Below the pieces are notes generated by a model. It had not been told where the DNA came from. It saw only the letters and a program-made list of their open reading frames with translations, and did no database searches. A program made the position numbers and the translations under genes. From Flavobacterium gelatinilyticum (GTDB lineage Bacteria > Bacteroidota > Bacteroidia > Flavobacteriales > Flavobacteriaceae), in the NCBI RefSeq assembly GCF_027111295.1, contig NZ_CP114287.1:4092001-4156000 (forward strand): DNA of 64,000 nucleotides, in the 5' to 3' direction. How positions within the stretch are numbered: position 1 is the first letter of the stretch; each line of letters opens with the position of its first letter. This document shows positions 26,431-37,252 of this stretch, piece by piece.

Positions 26431-28134
26431 TTAAAATTTAACATTATAACATATGTTTACGATAGTGTTATATAATTGTATTTCTTGTTGATTTTCGACT
26501 CCATTGGTGAGAATAATTCGCAAAAATCCGCTTTTTGTTTGTATTCCTGTACCAATGCCAATTCCTATTAATTTCTTAATTTTTTGGGGATTTGAAATAT
26601 TCGTGAGGTCTTGATATATAGCGTAATCCGCCACTGTATGTGCATATACGCTCTTTGAAAAGAGATATCGGTATTCTGTAAGAATTGATGATGAATAATT
26701 AGCTTGTAGACTGTTCTCTAAAAAACCGCGAATAGAGTTTATGCCACCAAACCTAAATAATTCGTTTGAAATATAATTTTTGCTCTTCAGGTAAAAGTTT
26801 TGAGAAGTTATATTGATGAAATTTTTATCATTTAACTCAAAATTGTATGCTGCATTTAGATTAATATTAAATTGATTGCTTGTTCCGGCTGTATTGATGT
26901 CGTTGTTTGTTTTTCGTTTTCCAAATCCTACAAGGAAATTTAGATAAGCTTTTCTTGAAAAAAAAGAGTTTTCGCTATCGTTTTTTTTATAATCTAAGCT
27001 AAGAGTTGTAAAAGTGTTTTTAAAGTCGCTGAGTGCTGAATTGTTTATGTTTTGGATGTCGCTGGATTCAGTTGACTGATGTCCGATATAGATTTTGGAA
27101 TTGTAATTTAAGTAATAACCAAGATCAATTGCAGTTTTTGTATTTTGAAAAGTGCTGTCTTGTTTAAAAATGTTTAGTTGTGCTTTAACTCCTAATGAAG
27201 ACTGGAATATGTAAGGCAGTTCAATTTTTGTATTAAAAGTGGTCTGCTGGTTTCCATCGTTTTTCCAGTACAATGAAAATTGCTCTCCGCTATGCAGTAT
27301 ATTCTGAAGCGTGATGTCAAGATAACCATTTAATCTGATTTTATCTTTGTCGTTATTTGAAAAACCGATATAACCGTCGAAGTTGTTGTTTTTTCTTTTT
27401 TCGACATAAGTATATATTTTAGTTGAATCTTTTGTTAGTAATATTTCCGGGTATTTTGTCTGGCTTACAAATTCAAAATTGTTTATGTCGTCGTAAAGTT
27501 GTTTGACGATATTCTGGTTGAATGTTTTATTTAGGTATTTTTTGTTAAGTTGTTTTAGGTGTGATTTTGGGAAAAAATCACTTTTTGACTCATTCGTGTA
27601 ATTGAGGATAATGGAATTTAAGTTTCGTTTTTTTTCGGATTTAAAATTTAAGTCGGCATAAATTATTGAATTCTTTCTTTGAATGTTTTCTAGTTTTATT
27701 TTGCTTAGGGTGAAACCTCTGTTTTCTGCTTCGGTTATTCTTTTCGCTAAGAAGGTTTCTATTTCGTCATAAGGTATAATCAGGCTGTCATTTTTGAATT
27801 TTTCAGAATTAGGAAAAGAATTATTTCTACCTATATATATATGTATTTTTGTTATTCTGTTTTTTAGGTTAATAATCGTGCGATATGTAGAGTCATTTAT
27901 TTTTAAAGTTTGGGTTATTTCATGATCTAAAAAACCTTTTTTGGATAGTTTTTCTGAAGTATTTTTGATCTCGTTTGTTAGAGATTTTATGTTGGGATGA
28001 ATTTGAAGATAATTTAATGAGTCTATGATTTTATTTTCAATTTCACTTGATCCGCTGATATTCAAATAAAAAGATTGTGTATAGCCTGAAAAGCTTATAA
28101 GTAAAAAAAATAATGACTGAAAAAACTTTTTCAA
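26431..28134 (-). CDS. Omp85-superfamily outer-membrane protein with POTRA-like N-terminus
   Basis: A 567-residue exported protein with a signal peptide ending SGYTQ. About residues 20-240 look like POTRA repeats (mixed alpha/beta segments such as LKQLNKKYLNKTFNQNIVKQ). The rest is beta-strand-rich and includes RFGGINSIRGF (about 465), the Omp85/TpsB RGF motif that reaches into the barrel, and ends in the aromatic strand NICYNVKF. It is shorter than BamA. It could be a TamA-like or TpsB-like translocase or assembly factor. It lies 84 bases upstream of susC on the same strand. Confidence 0.82.
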   Translation of the reverse strand: MKKFFQSLFFLLISFSGYTQSFYLNISGSSEIENKIIDSLNYLQIHPNIKSLTNEIKNTSEKLSKKGFLDHEITQTLKINDSTYRTIINLKNRITKIHIYIGRNNSFPNSEKFKNDSLIIPYDEIETFLAKRITEAENRGFTLSKIKLENIQRKNSIIYADLNFKSEKKRNLNSIILNYTNESKSDFFPKSHLKQLNKKYLNKTFNQNIVKQLYDDINNFEFVSQTKYPEILLTKDSTKIYTYVEKRKNNNFDGYIGFSNNDKDKIRLNGYLDITLQNILHSGEQFSLYWKNDGNQQTTFNTKIELPYIFQSSLGVKAQLNIFKQDSTFQNTKTAIDLGYYLNYNSKIYIGHQSTESSDIQNINNSALSDFKNTFTTLSLDYKKNDSENSFFSRKAYLNFLVGFGKRKTNNDINTAGTSNQFNINLNAAYNFELNDKNFINITSQNFYLKSKNYISNELFRFGGINSIRGFLENSLQANYSSSILTEYRYLFSKSVYAHTVADYAIYQDLTNISNPQKIKKLIGIGIGTGIQTKSGFLRIILTNGVENQQEIQLYNTIVNICYNVKF

Positions 28135-28236
28135 GGGTAGAGGGTTTTGTGGTAATTAAATGAATTGCAAATATCTAATGTTTGTTTCTAAAAACATACA
28201 TGATAAATAATGTTGTTGAAAATTAATAGATTAACG

Positions 28237-28267
28237 TTTGTATAGTGAAATTTATTTTATACATTTG
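28237..28267 (+). promoter_or_regulatory. promoter of the rpsL-rpsG-fusA-rpsJ operon
   Basis: TTTG at 28237-28240 and TACATTTG at 28260-28267 are separated by 19 bases, matching both boxes of the Bacteroidetes consensus. The predicted leader of about 48 bases holds a short CCCG/CGGG hairpin (28272-28286) and an AT palindrome (28290-28304). Confidence 0.8.
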
Positions 28268-28319
28268 CAACCCCGTAAAAAGCGGGAATTTAATATCATA
28301 TTAATTTTTAGTATTAATT

Positions 28320-28703
28320 ATGCCAACAATTCAACAATTAGTAAGAACAGGAAGAACTCAGATCACTAAGAAGAGTAAATCGGTTGCTTTAGATTCTTGT
28401 CCTCAAAGAAGAGGGGTTTGTACGCGTGTTTACACTACTACACCAAAAAAACCAAACTCTGCAATGCGTAAAGTTGCGCGTGTACGTTTGACAAATGGTA
28501 ATGAGGTGAATGCTTACATCCCTGGAGAAGGACACAATCTACAAGAGCACTCGATAGTATTAGTGAGAGGCGGAAGGGTAAAAGATTTACCAGGTGTTAG
28601 ATATCATATCGTTCGTGGAGCGCTTGACACATCAGGTGTTGCAGGAAGAACGCAAAGAAGATCTAAGTACGGTGCTAAACGCCCAAAAGAAGCAAAAAAG
28701 TAA
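28320..28703 (+). CDS. rpsL: 30S ribosomal protein S12
   Basis: S12, 127 residues, lies at the decoding centre. [11 protein letters not shown] and [13 protein letters not shown] are intact. Lys43 and Lys88, whose replacement gives streptomycin resistance in other bacteria, are the wild-type residues. First gene of the str-type operon, followed after 24 bases by rpsG. Confidence 0.98.
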
Positions 28704-28727
28704 TTTAAAAACTTTTAAGAAAAAGAC

Positions 28728-29204
28728 ATGAGAAAAAGAGCGGCAAAGAAAAGACCACTTTTACCGGATCCTAGGTTTAACGACCAATTAGTAACACGTT
28801 TTGTGAATAACTTAATGTGGGATGGTAAGAAATCTACAGCTTTTAAAGTATTTTATGATGCTATTGATATCATTGAAACTAAAAAGCAAAATGATGAAAA
28901 AACTTCATTAGAAATTTGGAAAGATGCTTTAACAAACGTTATGCCTCACGTAGAAGTACGTAGCCGTAGAGTAGGTGGAGCTACATTTCAAATCCCAATG
29001 CAGATTCGTCCGGACAGAAAAATTTCTATGGCTATGAAGTGGTTAATACTTTATGCTAGAAGAAGAAACGAAAAATCTATGGCACAACGTTTAGCATCAG
29101 AGTGTTTAGCTGCTGCTAAAGAAGAAGGTGCTGCGGTTAAGAAAAGAATGGATACTCACAAAATGGCAGAGGCTAATAAAGCATTCTCTCACTTTAGATT
29201 TTAA
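28728..29204 (+). CDS. rpsG: 30S ribosomal protein S7
   Basis: S7, 158 residues, a primary 16S rRNA binder of the 30S head. [10 protein letters not shown] and [14 protein letters not shown] are characteristic. Eleven bases separate it from fusA. In E. coli S7 represses its own operon; no such structure is evident in the short gap here. Confidence 0.98.
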
Positions 29205-29215
29205 TTCGTAAAGAA

Positions 29216-31372
29216 ATGGCTAGAGATTTAAAATATACAAGAAATATCGGGATTGCTGCTCACATTGATGCTGGTAAAACAACAACTACTGAGCGTATTC
29301 TTTTTTATACTGGAAAATCACACAAAATTGGTGAGGTGCACGATGGTGCTGCTACAATGGACTGGATGGCGCAAGAGCAAGAAAGAGGTATTACAATTAC
29401 TTCTGCTGCTACAACTTGTACCTGGAACTTTCCAACTGAGCAAGGAAAAGTTATTCCTCAATCATTACCTTACCACTTTAATATTATTGATACTCCTGGA
29501 CACGTTGACTTTACTGTAGAGGTAAATCGTTCTTTACGTGTACTTGATGGTTTGGTTTTCTTATTTAGTGCTGTTGATGGTGTTGAGCCTCAGTCAGAAA
29601 CTAACTGGAGACTTGCTGATCAATATAGAGTTCCTCGTATGGGATTCGTAAACAAAATGGACCGTCAAGGTGCTAACTTTTTAGCTGTATGCGGACAGGT
29701 TAAAGATATGTTGAAATCGAACGCGGTTGCAATTACTTTGCCTATTGGTGATGAAGCAGATTTTAAAGGTATTGTTGACTTAGTGAAAAATCAAGCTATT
29801 GTATGGCATGATGAAACTCAAGGAGCTACTTTTGATATTGTTGATATCCCGGCTGATATGGTTGATGATGTGAAGCATTATCGTTCTATTCTTATCGAAG
29901 AGATTGCAACTTATGATGAAAATCTTTTAGATAAGTATATGGAGGATGAGAACTCTATTACTGAAGAAGAAATCAATAACGCTTTAAGAGCGGCTACTAT
30001 TGATATGGCGATCATTCCAATGCTTGCTGGTTCTTCTTTCAAAAATAAAGGGGTTCAATTTATGTTAGATGCTGTTTGTAAGTATTTACCATCTCCATTA
30101 GATAAAGAAGGTATTGAAGGAATTCATCCTGATGATGCTGATTTGTTAGAAGAAGATCAAAAGAAAATCTTACGTAGACCAGATGTAAAAGAGCCGTTCG
30201 CAGCTTTAGCATTTAAAATTGCTACTGACCCATTCGTAGGTCGTTTAGCTTTCTTCCGTGCTTATTCTGGACGTTTAGATGCTGGTTCTTATGTTTTAAA
30301 TACTCGTTCTGGTAATAAAGAGAGAATCTCTCGTATCTACCAAATGCACGCAAACAAACAAAATCCAATCGAATTTATTGAGGCTGGAGATATTGGGGCT
30401 GCTGTAGGATTTAAGGATATTAAAACTGGAGATACACTTTCTGATGAGAAGAATCCAATTATCTTGGAATCTATGAAATTCCCAGATCCTGTAATTGGTA
30501 TCGCTATTGAGCCAAAAACTAAAGCTGACGTTGATAAAATGGGTATGGCTTTAGCAAAATTAGCTGAAGAGGATCCAACATTTACAGTTAGAACTGATGA
30601 GGCTTCTGGTCAAACAATTATCTCGGGTATGGGTGAGCTTCACTTAGATATCTTAGTTGATCGTATGAAACGTGAATTTAAAGTAGAGGTAAATCAAGGT
30701 GAGCCTCAGGTTGAATATAAAGAAGCGTTTACAAGATCTGCTCAACATAGAGAAACTTACAAAAAACAATCTGGAGGTCGTGGTAAATTCGGTGATATCG
30801 TATTTAGAATCGAGCCTGCTGATGAAGTTGATGGAAAAGTTCCTGTTGGATTACAGTTTGTGAATGAAGTAAAAGGAGGTAACGTTCCTAAAGAGTATGT
30901 TCCTGCGGTTGAAAAAGGTTTCCGTGAAGCTATGAAAACTGGGCCTTTAGCTGGATATGCTGTTGATAGTTTAAAGGTTACTTTATTGGATGGATCTTTC
31001 CACCCTGTGGATTCTGATGCTCTTTCTTTTGAATTAGCGGCGAGAATGGGTTATAAAGAGTCTGGTAAAGCTGCTGGAGCTGTTATCTTAGAGCCAATCA
31101 TGAAAATCGAAGTTATTACTCCAGAAGAAAACATGGGTGATATCGTAGGTGACTTGAACCGTCGTAGAGGTCAGGTTAATGATATGGGTGATAGAAACGG
31201 AGCGAAAACTATTAAAGCAGATGTGCCGTTAGCTGAGATGTTTGGTTATGTTACTACATTAAGAACATTATCATCTGGTAGAGCAACATCTACAATGGAG
31301 TTTTCTCATTATGCAGAAACACCTTCTAACATTTCAGAAGAGGTAATCAAAAAAGCAAAAGGTAACGCTTAA
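29216..31372 (+). CDS. fusA: elongation factor G
   Basis: The translocase GTPase of translation, 718 residues. G motifs: [12 protein letters not shown] (P-loop, about 16-27), [17 protein letters not shown] and NKMDRQG. Domain II and III-V follow with GMGELHLDI and the domain IV loop RGKFGDIVF. The length and motifs are those of canonical EF-G rather than a tetracycline-resistance or EF-G2 paralogue. It sits between rpsG and rpsJ. Confidence 0.98.
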   Translation: MARDLKYTRNIGIAAHIDAGKTTTTERILFYTGKSHKIGEVHDGAATMDWMAQEQERGITITSAATTCTWNFPTEQGKVIPQSLPYHFNIIDTPGHVDFTVEVNRSLRVLDGLVFLFSAVDGVEPQSETNWRLADQYRVPRMGFVNKMDRQGANFLAVCGQVKDMLKSNAVAITLPIGDEADFKGIVDLVKNQAIVWHDETQGATFDIVDIPADMVDDVKHYRSILIEEIATYDENLLDKYMEDENSITEEEINNALRAATIDMAIIPMLAGSSFKNKGVQFMLDAVCKYLPSPLDKEGIEGIHPDDADLLEEDQKKILRRPDVKEPFAALAFKIATDPFVGRLAFFRAYSGRLDAGSYVLNTRSGNKERISRIYQMHANKQNPIEFIEAGDIGAAVGFKDIKTGDTLSDEKNPIILESMKFPDPVIGIAIEPKTKADVDKMGMALAKLAEEDPTFTVRTDEASGQTIISGMGELHLDILVDRMKREFKVEVNQGEPQVEYKEAFTRSAQHRETYKKQSGGRGKFGDIVFRIEPADEVDGKVPVGLQFVNEVKGGNVPKEYVPAVEKGFREAMKTGPLAGYAVDSLKVTLLDGSFHPVDSDALSFELAARMGYKESGKAAGAVILEPIMKIEVITPEENMGDIVGDLNRRRGQVNDMGDRNGAKTIKADVPLAEMFGYVTTLRTLSSGRATSTMEFSHYAETPSNISEEVIKKAKGNA

Positions 31373-31383
31373 TTTTAAGGAAA

Positions 31384-31689
31384 ATGAGTCAAAAAATCAG
31401 AATAAAACTAAAATCTTACGATCACATGTTGGTAGATAAATCTGCTGAAAAGATCGTAAAAACAGTAAAAACTACTGGAGCGGTTGTAACAGGTCCAATC
31501 CCGTTGCCAACTCACAAAAAACTTTTCACTGTATTGCGTTCTCCGCATGTTAATAAAAAAGCGAGAGAGCAATTTGAAGTAATGTCATACAAGAGATTGA
31601 TTGATATTTATTCATCTTCATCTAAAACTATTGATGCTTTAATGAAACTTGAATTGCCAAGTGGAGTTGAAGTAGAGATTAAAGTATAA
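31384..31689 (+). CDS. rpsJ: 30S ribosomal protein S10
   Basis: S10, 101 residues ([30 protein letters not shown]). It also joins antitermination complexes through NusB in bacteria. Here it is the last gene of the str operon: a terminator follows at once, and rplC starts 400 bases later from its own promoter, unlike the E. coli S10 operon where rpsJ is first. Confidence 0.97.
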
Positions 31690-31709
31690 TTTTATTATAT
31701 TTTTTATAT

Positions 31710-31742
31710 AAAAAGCGAGTCAGAAATGTCTCGCTTTTTTTT
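31710..31742 (+). terminator. Rho-independent terminator between rpsJ and rplC
   Basis: A stem of AAAAAGCGAG with CTCGCTTTTT and a ten-base loop runs into nine or more T. It separates the str-type operon from the rplC operon. Confidence 0.88.
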
Positions 31743-31992
31743 GTTTCTAAATTGAGGTTTTTTGTGTGATTTTAAGAGGTTTTAAGTTTGATGTTTTTTT
31801 TGTAAATTTTTGGGAAACCCTTTGTTTTAAAGCTATTGGCGTGGTTTTTATTGTTTTTGTGTTGGTAAATTGTTAAGAATAGGTCGGTTGCAAATGGATA
31901 AAAGAGTTTGGAAAATTGTATTAGAAAAAGTTGTTTTTGATGCTGGTTTGAAGCTTGGATTTTGATTATGAGCGATTTAATTTTTGTAACTG
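31743..31992. other. non-coding gap between rpsJ terminator and rplC promoter
   Basis: About 250 bases, T-rich on the plus strand. I see no ORF of credible length, no tRNA and no repeat. It is unusually long for the middle of a ribosomal superoperon. Confidence 0.5.
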
Positions 31993-32024
31993 TTTGGTAT
32001 ATTCAATTTTAATGTCTACTTTTG
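31993..32024 (+). promoter_or_regulatory. promoter of the rplC operon
   Basis: TTTG at 31993-31996 and TACTTTTG at 32017-32024 are spaced by 20 bases, an exact match to the Bacteroidetes -33/-7 consensus. The predicted start is near 32029. Confidence 0.82.
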
Positions 32025-32027
32025 CAC

Positions 32028-32067
32028 TCCCTGTTTGGAAATTTCTGTTATTTTCAAATTGAAGGGA
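32028..32067 (+). promoter_or_regulatory. stem-loop at the 5' end of the rplC operon leader
   Basis: TTTGGAAAT (32034-32042) pairs with ATTTTCAAA (32050-32058) with one G-U pair, and TCCC (32028-32031) pairs with GGGA (32064-32067) outside. It begins almost exactly at the predicted transcription start and has no T-tract, so it is a leader structure rather than a terminator. A ribosomal-protein autoregulation site is possible. Confidence 0.5.
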
Positions 32068-32093
32068 ATTTTAGTAATTAATAATTAATATTT

Positions 32094-32711
32094 ATGTCTG
32101 GGTTAATTGGTAAAAAAATCGGCATGACTAGTATTTTCGACGAAAACGGGAAAAACATTCCTTGTACAGTAATCGAAGCTGGACCATGTGTTGTTACCCA
32201 AGTCAGAACCAACGAGGTTGACGGGTATGAAGCGTTGCAACTTGGTTTCGATGACAAAAACGAGAAACATTCCACTAAAGCTGCTTTAGGGCACTTTAAA
32301 AAAGCTGGAACTGTTGCTAAGAAAAAAGTCGTTGAATTTCAAGATTTTGCAACTGAACAAAAATTAGGAGATCTTATCGATGTTTCTATTTTTGAAGAAG
32401 GAGAGTTTGTAGATGTACAAGGTGTTTCTAAAGGTAAAGGTTTTCAGGGTGTTGTTAAACGTCACGGTTTTGGTGGGGTTGGACAAGCTACTCATGGTCA
32501 GCACAACCGTTTAAGAGCGCCAGGTTCTGTAGGAGCTTCTTCTTATCCATCTAGAGTATTCAAAGGAATGCGTATGGCTGGAAGAATGGGAGGAGATAAT
32601 GTAAAAGTTCAAAACCTTAGAGTTTTAAAAGTAGTTGCTGAAAAGAATCTACTTGTTGTTAAAGGGTGTATTCCTGGTCACAAAAACTCTTACGTAATCA
32701 TTCAGAAGTAA
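32094..32711 (+). CDS. rplC: 50S ribosomal protein L3
   Basis: L3, 205 residues ([41 protein letters not shown]), near the peptidyl-transferase centre. First gene of its own transcription unit. Its stop overlaps the rplD start as TAATG at 32709-32713, which suggests translational coupling. Confidence 0.98.
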   Translation: MSGLIGKKIGMTSIFDENGKNIPCTVIEAGPCVVTQVRTNEVDGYEALQLGFDDKNEKHSTKAALGHFKKAGTVAKKKVVEFQDFATEQKLGDLIDVSIFEEGEFVDVQGVSKGKGFQGVVKRHGFGGVGQATHGQHNRLRAPGSVGASSYPSRVFKGMRMAGRMGGDNVKVQNLRVLKVVAEKNLLVVKGCIPGHKNSYVIIQK

Positions 32712-33340
32712 TGGAAGTAAAAGTATTAGATTTCAACGGAAAAGATACTGGTAGAAAAGTTCAACTTTCTGATTCAGTATTCGCAATTGAGCCAAACAAT
32801 CACGCAGTATATCTTGATGTTAAGCAATATCTTGCTAATCAAAGACAAGGTACTCACAAAGCTAAAGAAAGAGCTGAAGTAACTGGAAGTACGCGTAAGA
32901 TTAAAAAACAAAAAGGTACGGGTACGGCTCGTGCGGGAAGTGTTAAAAATCCTTTATTTAAAGGAGGAGGAACAGTTTTCGGGCCAAGACCAAGAAGTTA
33001 TTCATTTAAATTGAATAAAAACTTAAAAAGATTGGCTAGAAAATCAGCTTTCTCAATCAAAGCAAAAGAGTCGAACATTATCGTTCTTGAAGACTTTAAT
33101 TTTGAAGCGCCAAACACTAAAAATTTCATTAACGTTTTGAAAGCTTTAGGGTTAGAAAATAAAAAATCTCTATTTGTATTGGGTGAGTCAAATAAAAATG
33201 TATATTTGTCGTCACGTAATTTAAAGGCTTCTAATGTCGTAACTAGCTCGGAATTAAGCACTTACGCAATATTAAACACTAATAATTTAGTGCTTTTGGA
33301 GGGTTCTTTAGAGTTAATTGAAGAAAATTTAAGTAAATAA
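32711..33340 (+). CDS. rplD: 50S ribosomal protein L4
   Basis: L4, 209 residues. The ATG at 32711 is chosen because it overlaps the rplC stop and gives the normal N-terminus ([14 protein letters not shown]); the frame is open 45 bases further upstream inside rplC. The loop reaching into the exit tunnel includes [13 protein letters not shown] and [13 protein letters not shown]. In E. coli L4 represses the S10 operon. Confidence 0.97.
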
Positions 33341-33347
33341 TAGGAGT

Positions 33348-33638
33348 ATGAGTATCATAATTAGACCTATAGTAACTGAAAAAGTAACCAAAGAAAGTGA
33401 AGTTCTTAACCGCTTCGGGTTCGTTGTTGACAAAAAAGCAAACAAAGTTCAAATTAAGAAAGCTGTTGAGGCTGCTTATGGAGTAACTATTGTTTCTGTT
33501 AACACAATGAATGTGAGACCAGACAGATCTACTAAATACACTAAAAGTGGTTTAATCAGTGGAAAGACAAATGCAATTAAAAAAGCAATTGTTCAAGTAC
33601 AAGAAGGAGAAACAATTGATTTTTACAACAATATCTAA
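33348..33638 (+). CDS. rplW: 50S ribosomal protein L23
   Basis: L23, 96 residues (IIRPIVTEKVT, YGVTIVSVNTMNVRP). It sits at the tunnel exit and docks trigger factor and SRP. Seven bases after rplD. Confidence 0.97.
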   Translation: MSIIIRPIVTEKVTKESEVLNRFGFVVDKKANKVQIKKAVEAAYGVTIVSVNTMNVRPDRSTKYTKSGLISGKTNAIKKAIVQVQEGETIDFYNNI

Positions 33639-33647
33639 GATAGAAAA

Positions 33648-34472
33648 ATGTCAGTAAGAAAATTAAAACCTATTACCCCGGGTCAGCGATTTAGAGTTGT
33701 GAATGGTTATGACGCTATTACAACTGATAAGCCGGAACGCTCTTTGATAGCGCCGATAAAAAACTCAGGAGGTAGAAATAGTCAAGGAAAGATGACCATG
33801 CGTTATACGGGTGGTGGTCACAAGCAGAGATATCGTATTATTGATTTCAAAAGAACTAAAGATGGAATTCCAGCTACAGTGAAATCAATCGAATACGATC
33901 CAAATCGAACTGCGTTTATCGCTTTGTTAGCTTATGCTGATGGAGAGAAAACTTATATTATCGCTCAAAACGGATTGAAAGTTGGTCAGAAATTAGTTTC
34001 TGGACCAGAATCTCAACCAGAGATTGGTAATACTTTACCTTTAAGCAGAATTCCTCTTGGAACTGTTATATCTTGTATTGAGTTACGTCCAGGACAAGGA
34101 GCTGTTATTGCTCGTTCAGCTGGAACTTTTGCTCAGTTAATGGCAAGAGACGGGAAATATGCTACAATTAAAATGCCATCTGGAGAAACAAGATTAATCT
34201 TGTTAACTTGTTCGGCTACAATTGGAGCTGTTTCTAACTCTGACCACCAATTAGTTGTATCTGGAAAAGCAGGTAGAACAAGATGGTTAGGAAGAAGACC
34301 TAGAACTAGACCAGTAGCGATGAACCCAGTTGATCACCCTATGGGAGGTGGTGAAGGACGTTCTTCTGGAGGGCACCCACGTTCAAGAAACGGATTGCCA
34401 GCTAAAGGTTACAGAACTCGTTCTAAGAAAAACCCGAGTAACAAGTATATCGTAGAACGTAGAAAGAAATAA
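33648..34472 (+). CDS. rplB: 50S ribosomal protein L2
   Basis: L2, 274 residues, needed for subunit joining and the peptidyl-transferase centre. [15 protein letters not shown], the SH3-like barrel and the C-terminal [18 protein letters not shown] segment with the conserved histidine are all present. Confidence 0.98.
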   Translation: MSVRKLKPITPGQRFRVVNGYDAITTDKPERSLIAPIKNSGGRNSQGKMTMRYTGGGHKQRYRIIDFKRTKDGIPATVKSIEYDPNRTAFIALLAYADGEKTYIIAQNGLKVGQKLVSGPESQPEIGNTLPLSRIPLGTVISCIELRPGQGAVIARSAGTFAQLMARDGKYATIKMPSGETRLILLTCSATIGAVSNSDHQLVVSGKAGRTRWLGRRPRTRPVAMNPVDHPMGGGEGRSSGGHPRSRNGLPAKGYRTRSKKNPSNKYIVERRKK

Positions 34473-34478
34473 TAAGAT

Positions 34479-34757
34479 ATGGCACGTTCATTAAAAAAAG
34501 GACCTTTCGTTCATTATAAATTAGACAAGAAAGTTCAAGAAAACGTAGAAAGTGGTAAGAATAGTGTAGTTAAGACTTGGTCTAGAGCTTCTATGATTAC
34601 TCCGGATTTCGTTGGACAGACTATCGCAGTTCATAACGGTCGTCAATTTGTACCAGTTTACGTAACAGAAAACATGGTAGGTCACAAATTAGGAGAGTTT
34701 TCACCAACTAGATCTTTTAGAGGTCATGCTGGAGCAAAAAATAAAGGTAAAAAATAA
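34479..34757 (+). CDS. rpsS: 30S ribosomal protein S19
   Basis: S19, 92 residues ([45 protein letters not shown]), in the 30S head with S13. Six bases after rplB. Confidence 0.98.
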
Positions 34758-34765
34758 AAGAAGCA

Positions 34766-35179
34766 ATGGGAGTTCGTAAAAGAGAAACAGCAGATGCGAG
34801 AAAAGAGGCTAATAAGTCTATCGCTTTCGCAAAATTGAATAACTGCCCTACTTCACCTAGAAAAATGCGCTTAGTAGCGGACTTGGTAAGAGGTCAGAAG
34901 GTAGAAAGAGCACTTAACATTTTAAGATTCAGTTCTAAAGAAGCTTCAAGAAAATTAGAAAAACTATTATTATCTGCAATCAATAACTGGGAGCAAAAAA
35001 ATAGTGAAGGTAATTTAGAAGAAGCTGGATTATTTGTTAAAGAGATCAGAGTAGATGGTGGAATGATGTTAAAAAGACTTCGTCCAGCTCCACAAGGTCG
35101 TGCACACAGAATAAGAAAACGTTCTAATCACGTAACAATCGTGCTTGGAGCTATCAATAACACACAAAGCAATTCTTAA
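34766..35179 (+). CDS. rplV: 50S ribosomal protein L22
   Basis: L22, 137 residues, with the family signature [18 protein letters not shown] and a beta-hairpin containing [16 protein letters not shown] that lines the exit tunnel. It has an N-terminal extension ([17 protein letters not shown]) relative to E. coli, common in Bacteroidetes. Confidence 0.97.
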
Positions 35180-35184
35180 GCAGC

Positions 35185-35943
35185 ATGGGACAAAAGACAA
35201 ATCCAATTGGAAATAGACTTGGTATCATCAGAGGATGGGACTCAAACTGGTATGGTGGAAATGATTACGGCGATAAATTAGCTGAGGATCACAAAATCAG
35301 AAAGTATATCCACGCTCGTTTATCAAAAGCTAGTGTATCTAAAGTAATCATCGAGAGAACTTTAAAGCTTGTAACCGTTACTATCACTACTGCTAGACCT
35401 GGTATTATTATCGGAAAAGGCGGACAAGAGGTAGACAAGTTAAAAGAGGAACTTAAGAAAGTTACTGATAAAGAGGTTCAAATTAACATCTTTGAAATTA
35501 AAAGACCTGAGTTAGATGCTTATCTTGTGGCGACAAGCATCGCTCGTCAAATCGAAAGCCGTATTTCTTACAGACGTGCAATCAAAATGGCTATTGCTGC
35601 TTCTATGCGTATGAACGCTGAAGGTATCAAAGTTTTGATTTCTGGTCGTTTGAATGGAGCTGAGATGGCACGTTCTGAAGGTTTCAAAGAAGGTAGAATT
35701 CCTCTATCAACTTTCAGAGCTGATATTGATTATGCTTTGGCTGAAGCTCACACTACTTACGGTAGAATGGGTATCAAAGTATGGATCATGAAAGGTGAAG
35801 TTTATGGAAAGAGAGATCTTTCTCCACTTGCTGGAATGGATAAAAAACAATCTGGTACTGGCGGTGGTAAAGGTGGAGATGCCCCTAGAGGTAAATCTAA
35901 CTTTAATAAAGGTGGAAAACCAGACGCTCGTAAAAGAAAGTAA
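35185..35943 (+). CDS. rpsC: 30S ribosomal protein S3
   Basis: S3, 252 residues, at the mRNA entry channel with helicase activity. [14 protein letters not shown] starts it, the KH domain holds the [10 protein letters not shown] motif, and [13 protein letters not shown] lies in the C-terminal domain. A Gly/Lys-rich tail ([19 protein letters not shown]) extends it, typical of the phylum. Confidence 0.98.
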
Positions 35944-35962
35944 ATTTTTAAACTAAAGAAAA

Positions 35963-36388
35963 ATGTTACAGCCTAAAAGAACAAAATACCGTAAGGTACA
36001 AAAAGGTAGAATGAAGGGTAACTCTCAAAGAGGGCATGAACTTTCAAATGGAATGTTTGGTATTAAATCTGTGCATGAAGATGGAATGTTCTTAACTTCA
36101 CGTCAAATCGAAGCTGCGCGTATCGCTGCAACTCGTTACATGAAGAGAGAAGGACAATTGTGGATTAAAATTTTTCCAGACAAACCTATCACTAAGAAAC
36201 CTCTTGAAGTACGTATGGGTAAAGGTAAAGGAGCAGTTGAATATTGGGCTGCTGTTGTTAAACCAGGAAGAATTATGTTTGAAGTTGGAGGGGTTCCATT
36301 GTCAGTTGCAAAAGAGGCTTTACGTCTTGCAGCTCAAAAACTTCCAGTAAAAACTAAGTTCGTCGTTGCTAGAGATTTCGAAGCATAA
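35963..36388 (+). CDS. rplP: 50S ribosomal protein L16
   Basis: L16, 141 residues, at the A-site side of the large subunit ([63 protein letters not shown]). Twenty bases after rpsC. Confidence 0.98.
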   Translation: MLQPKRTKYRKVQKGRMKGNSQRGHELSNGMFGIKSVHEDGMFLTSRQIEAARIAATRYMKREGQLWIKIFPDKPITKKPLEVRMGKGKGAVEYWAAVVKPGRIMFEVGGVPLSVAKEALRLAAQKLPVKTKFVVARDFEA

Positions 36389-36400
36389 TTTATATTTATT

Positions 36401-36592
36401 ATGAAACAATCAGAAATAAAAGATCTTTCTGCAGCGGAGTTGCAAGAAAAGCTTAGTCAAACTAAGAAAGTATATGCTGACCTAAAAATGGCTCACGCTA
36501 TTTCTCCAATTGCTAACCCACTTCAAATTAGAAGCGTTAGAAGAACAGTTGCTAGATTAGCTACAGAGTTAACTAAAAGAGAGTTACAATAA
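36401..36592 (+). CDS. rpmC: 50S ribosomal protein L29
   Basis: L29, 63 residues, a two-helix protein by the tunnel exit (MKQSEIKDLSAAELQEKL, PLQIRSVRRTVARLATEL). Confidence 0.97.
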   Translation: MKQSEIKDLSAAELQEKLSQTKKVYADLKMAHAISPIANPLQIRSVRRTVARLATELTKRELQ

Positions 36593-36609
36593 TTGTATTC
36601 TGCTGAAAG

Positions 36610-36870
36610 ATGGAAGAAAAAAGAAATTTAAGAAAAGAAAGAATAGGTGTTGTTACTTCAAATAAGATGGATAAATCTATCGTTATTTCAGAAGTAAGAA
36701 AAGTAAAACACCCATTATACGGTAAGTTCGTGTTAAAAACTAAGAAATATGTTGCACACGACGAAACAAACGACTGTAACATTGGAGATACTGTAAGAAT
36801 TAGCGAAACGCGTCCTTTAAGTAAAACAAAATGTTGGAGATTAGTTGAAATCTTAGAAAGAGCTAAATAA
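36610..36870 (+). CDS. rpsQ: 30S ribosomal protein S17
   Basis: S17, 86 residues ([37 protein letters not shown]), a primary 16S binder with an OB fold. Two bases before rplN. Confidence 0.97.
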
Positions 36871-36872
36871 TT

Positions 36873-37241
36873 ATGGTACAACAAGAATCAAGACTAAAAG
36901 TAGCAGATAACACGGGAGCTAAAGAAGTTTTAACTATTCGTGTTTTAGGAGGTACTAAAAGAAGATATGCCTCTGTTGGTGACAAAATTGTAGTTTCTAT
37001 CAAAGATGCAACTCCAAACGGGAACGTTAAAAAAGGAGCTGTTTCAACTGCAGTTGTTGTACGTACTAAAAAAGAAGTGAGAAGAGCTGATGGTTCTTAT
37101 ATCCGTTTCGATGACAATGCGTGTGTTCTTTTGAATGCAGCAGGAGAAATGAGAGGAACTCGTGTTTTTGGTCCGGTAGCAAGAGAACTTCGTGAAAAAC
37201 AATTCATGAAAATTGTATCATTAGCACCAGAAGTGCTTTAA
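36873..37241 (+). CDS. rplN: 50S ribosomal protein L14
   Basis: L14, 122 residues ([52 protein letters not shown]), at an intersubunit bridge and the docking place of RsfS. Confidence 0.98.
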
Positions 37242-37252
37242 TTCGTTTTAAG

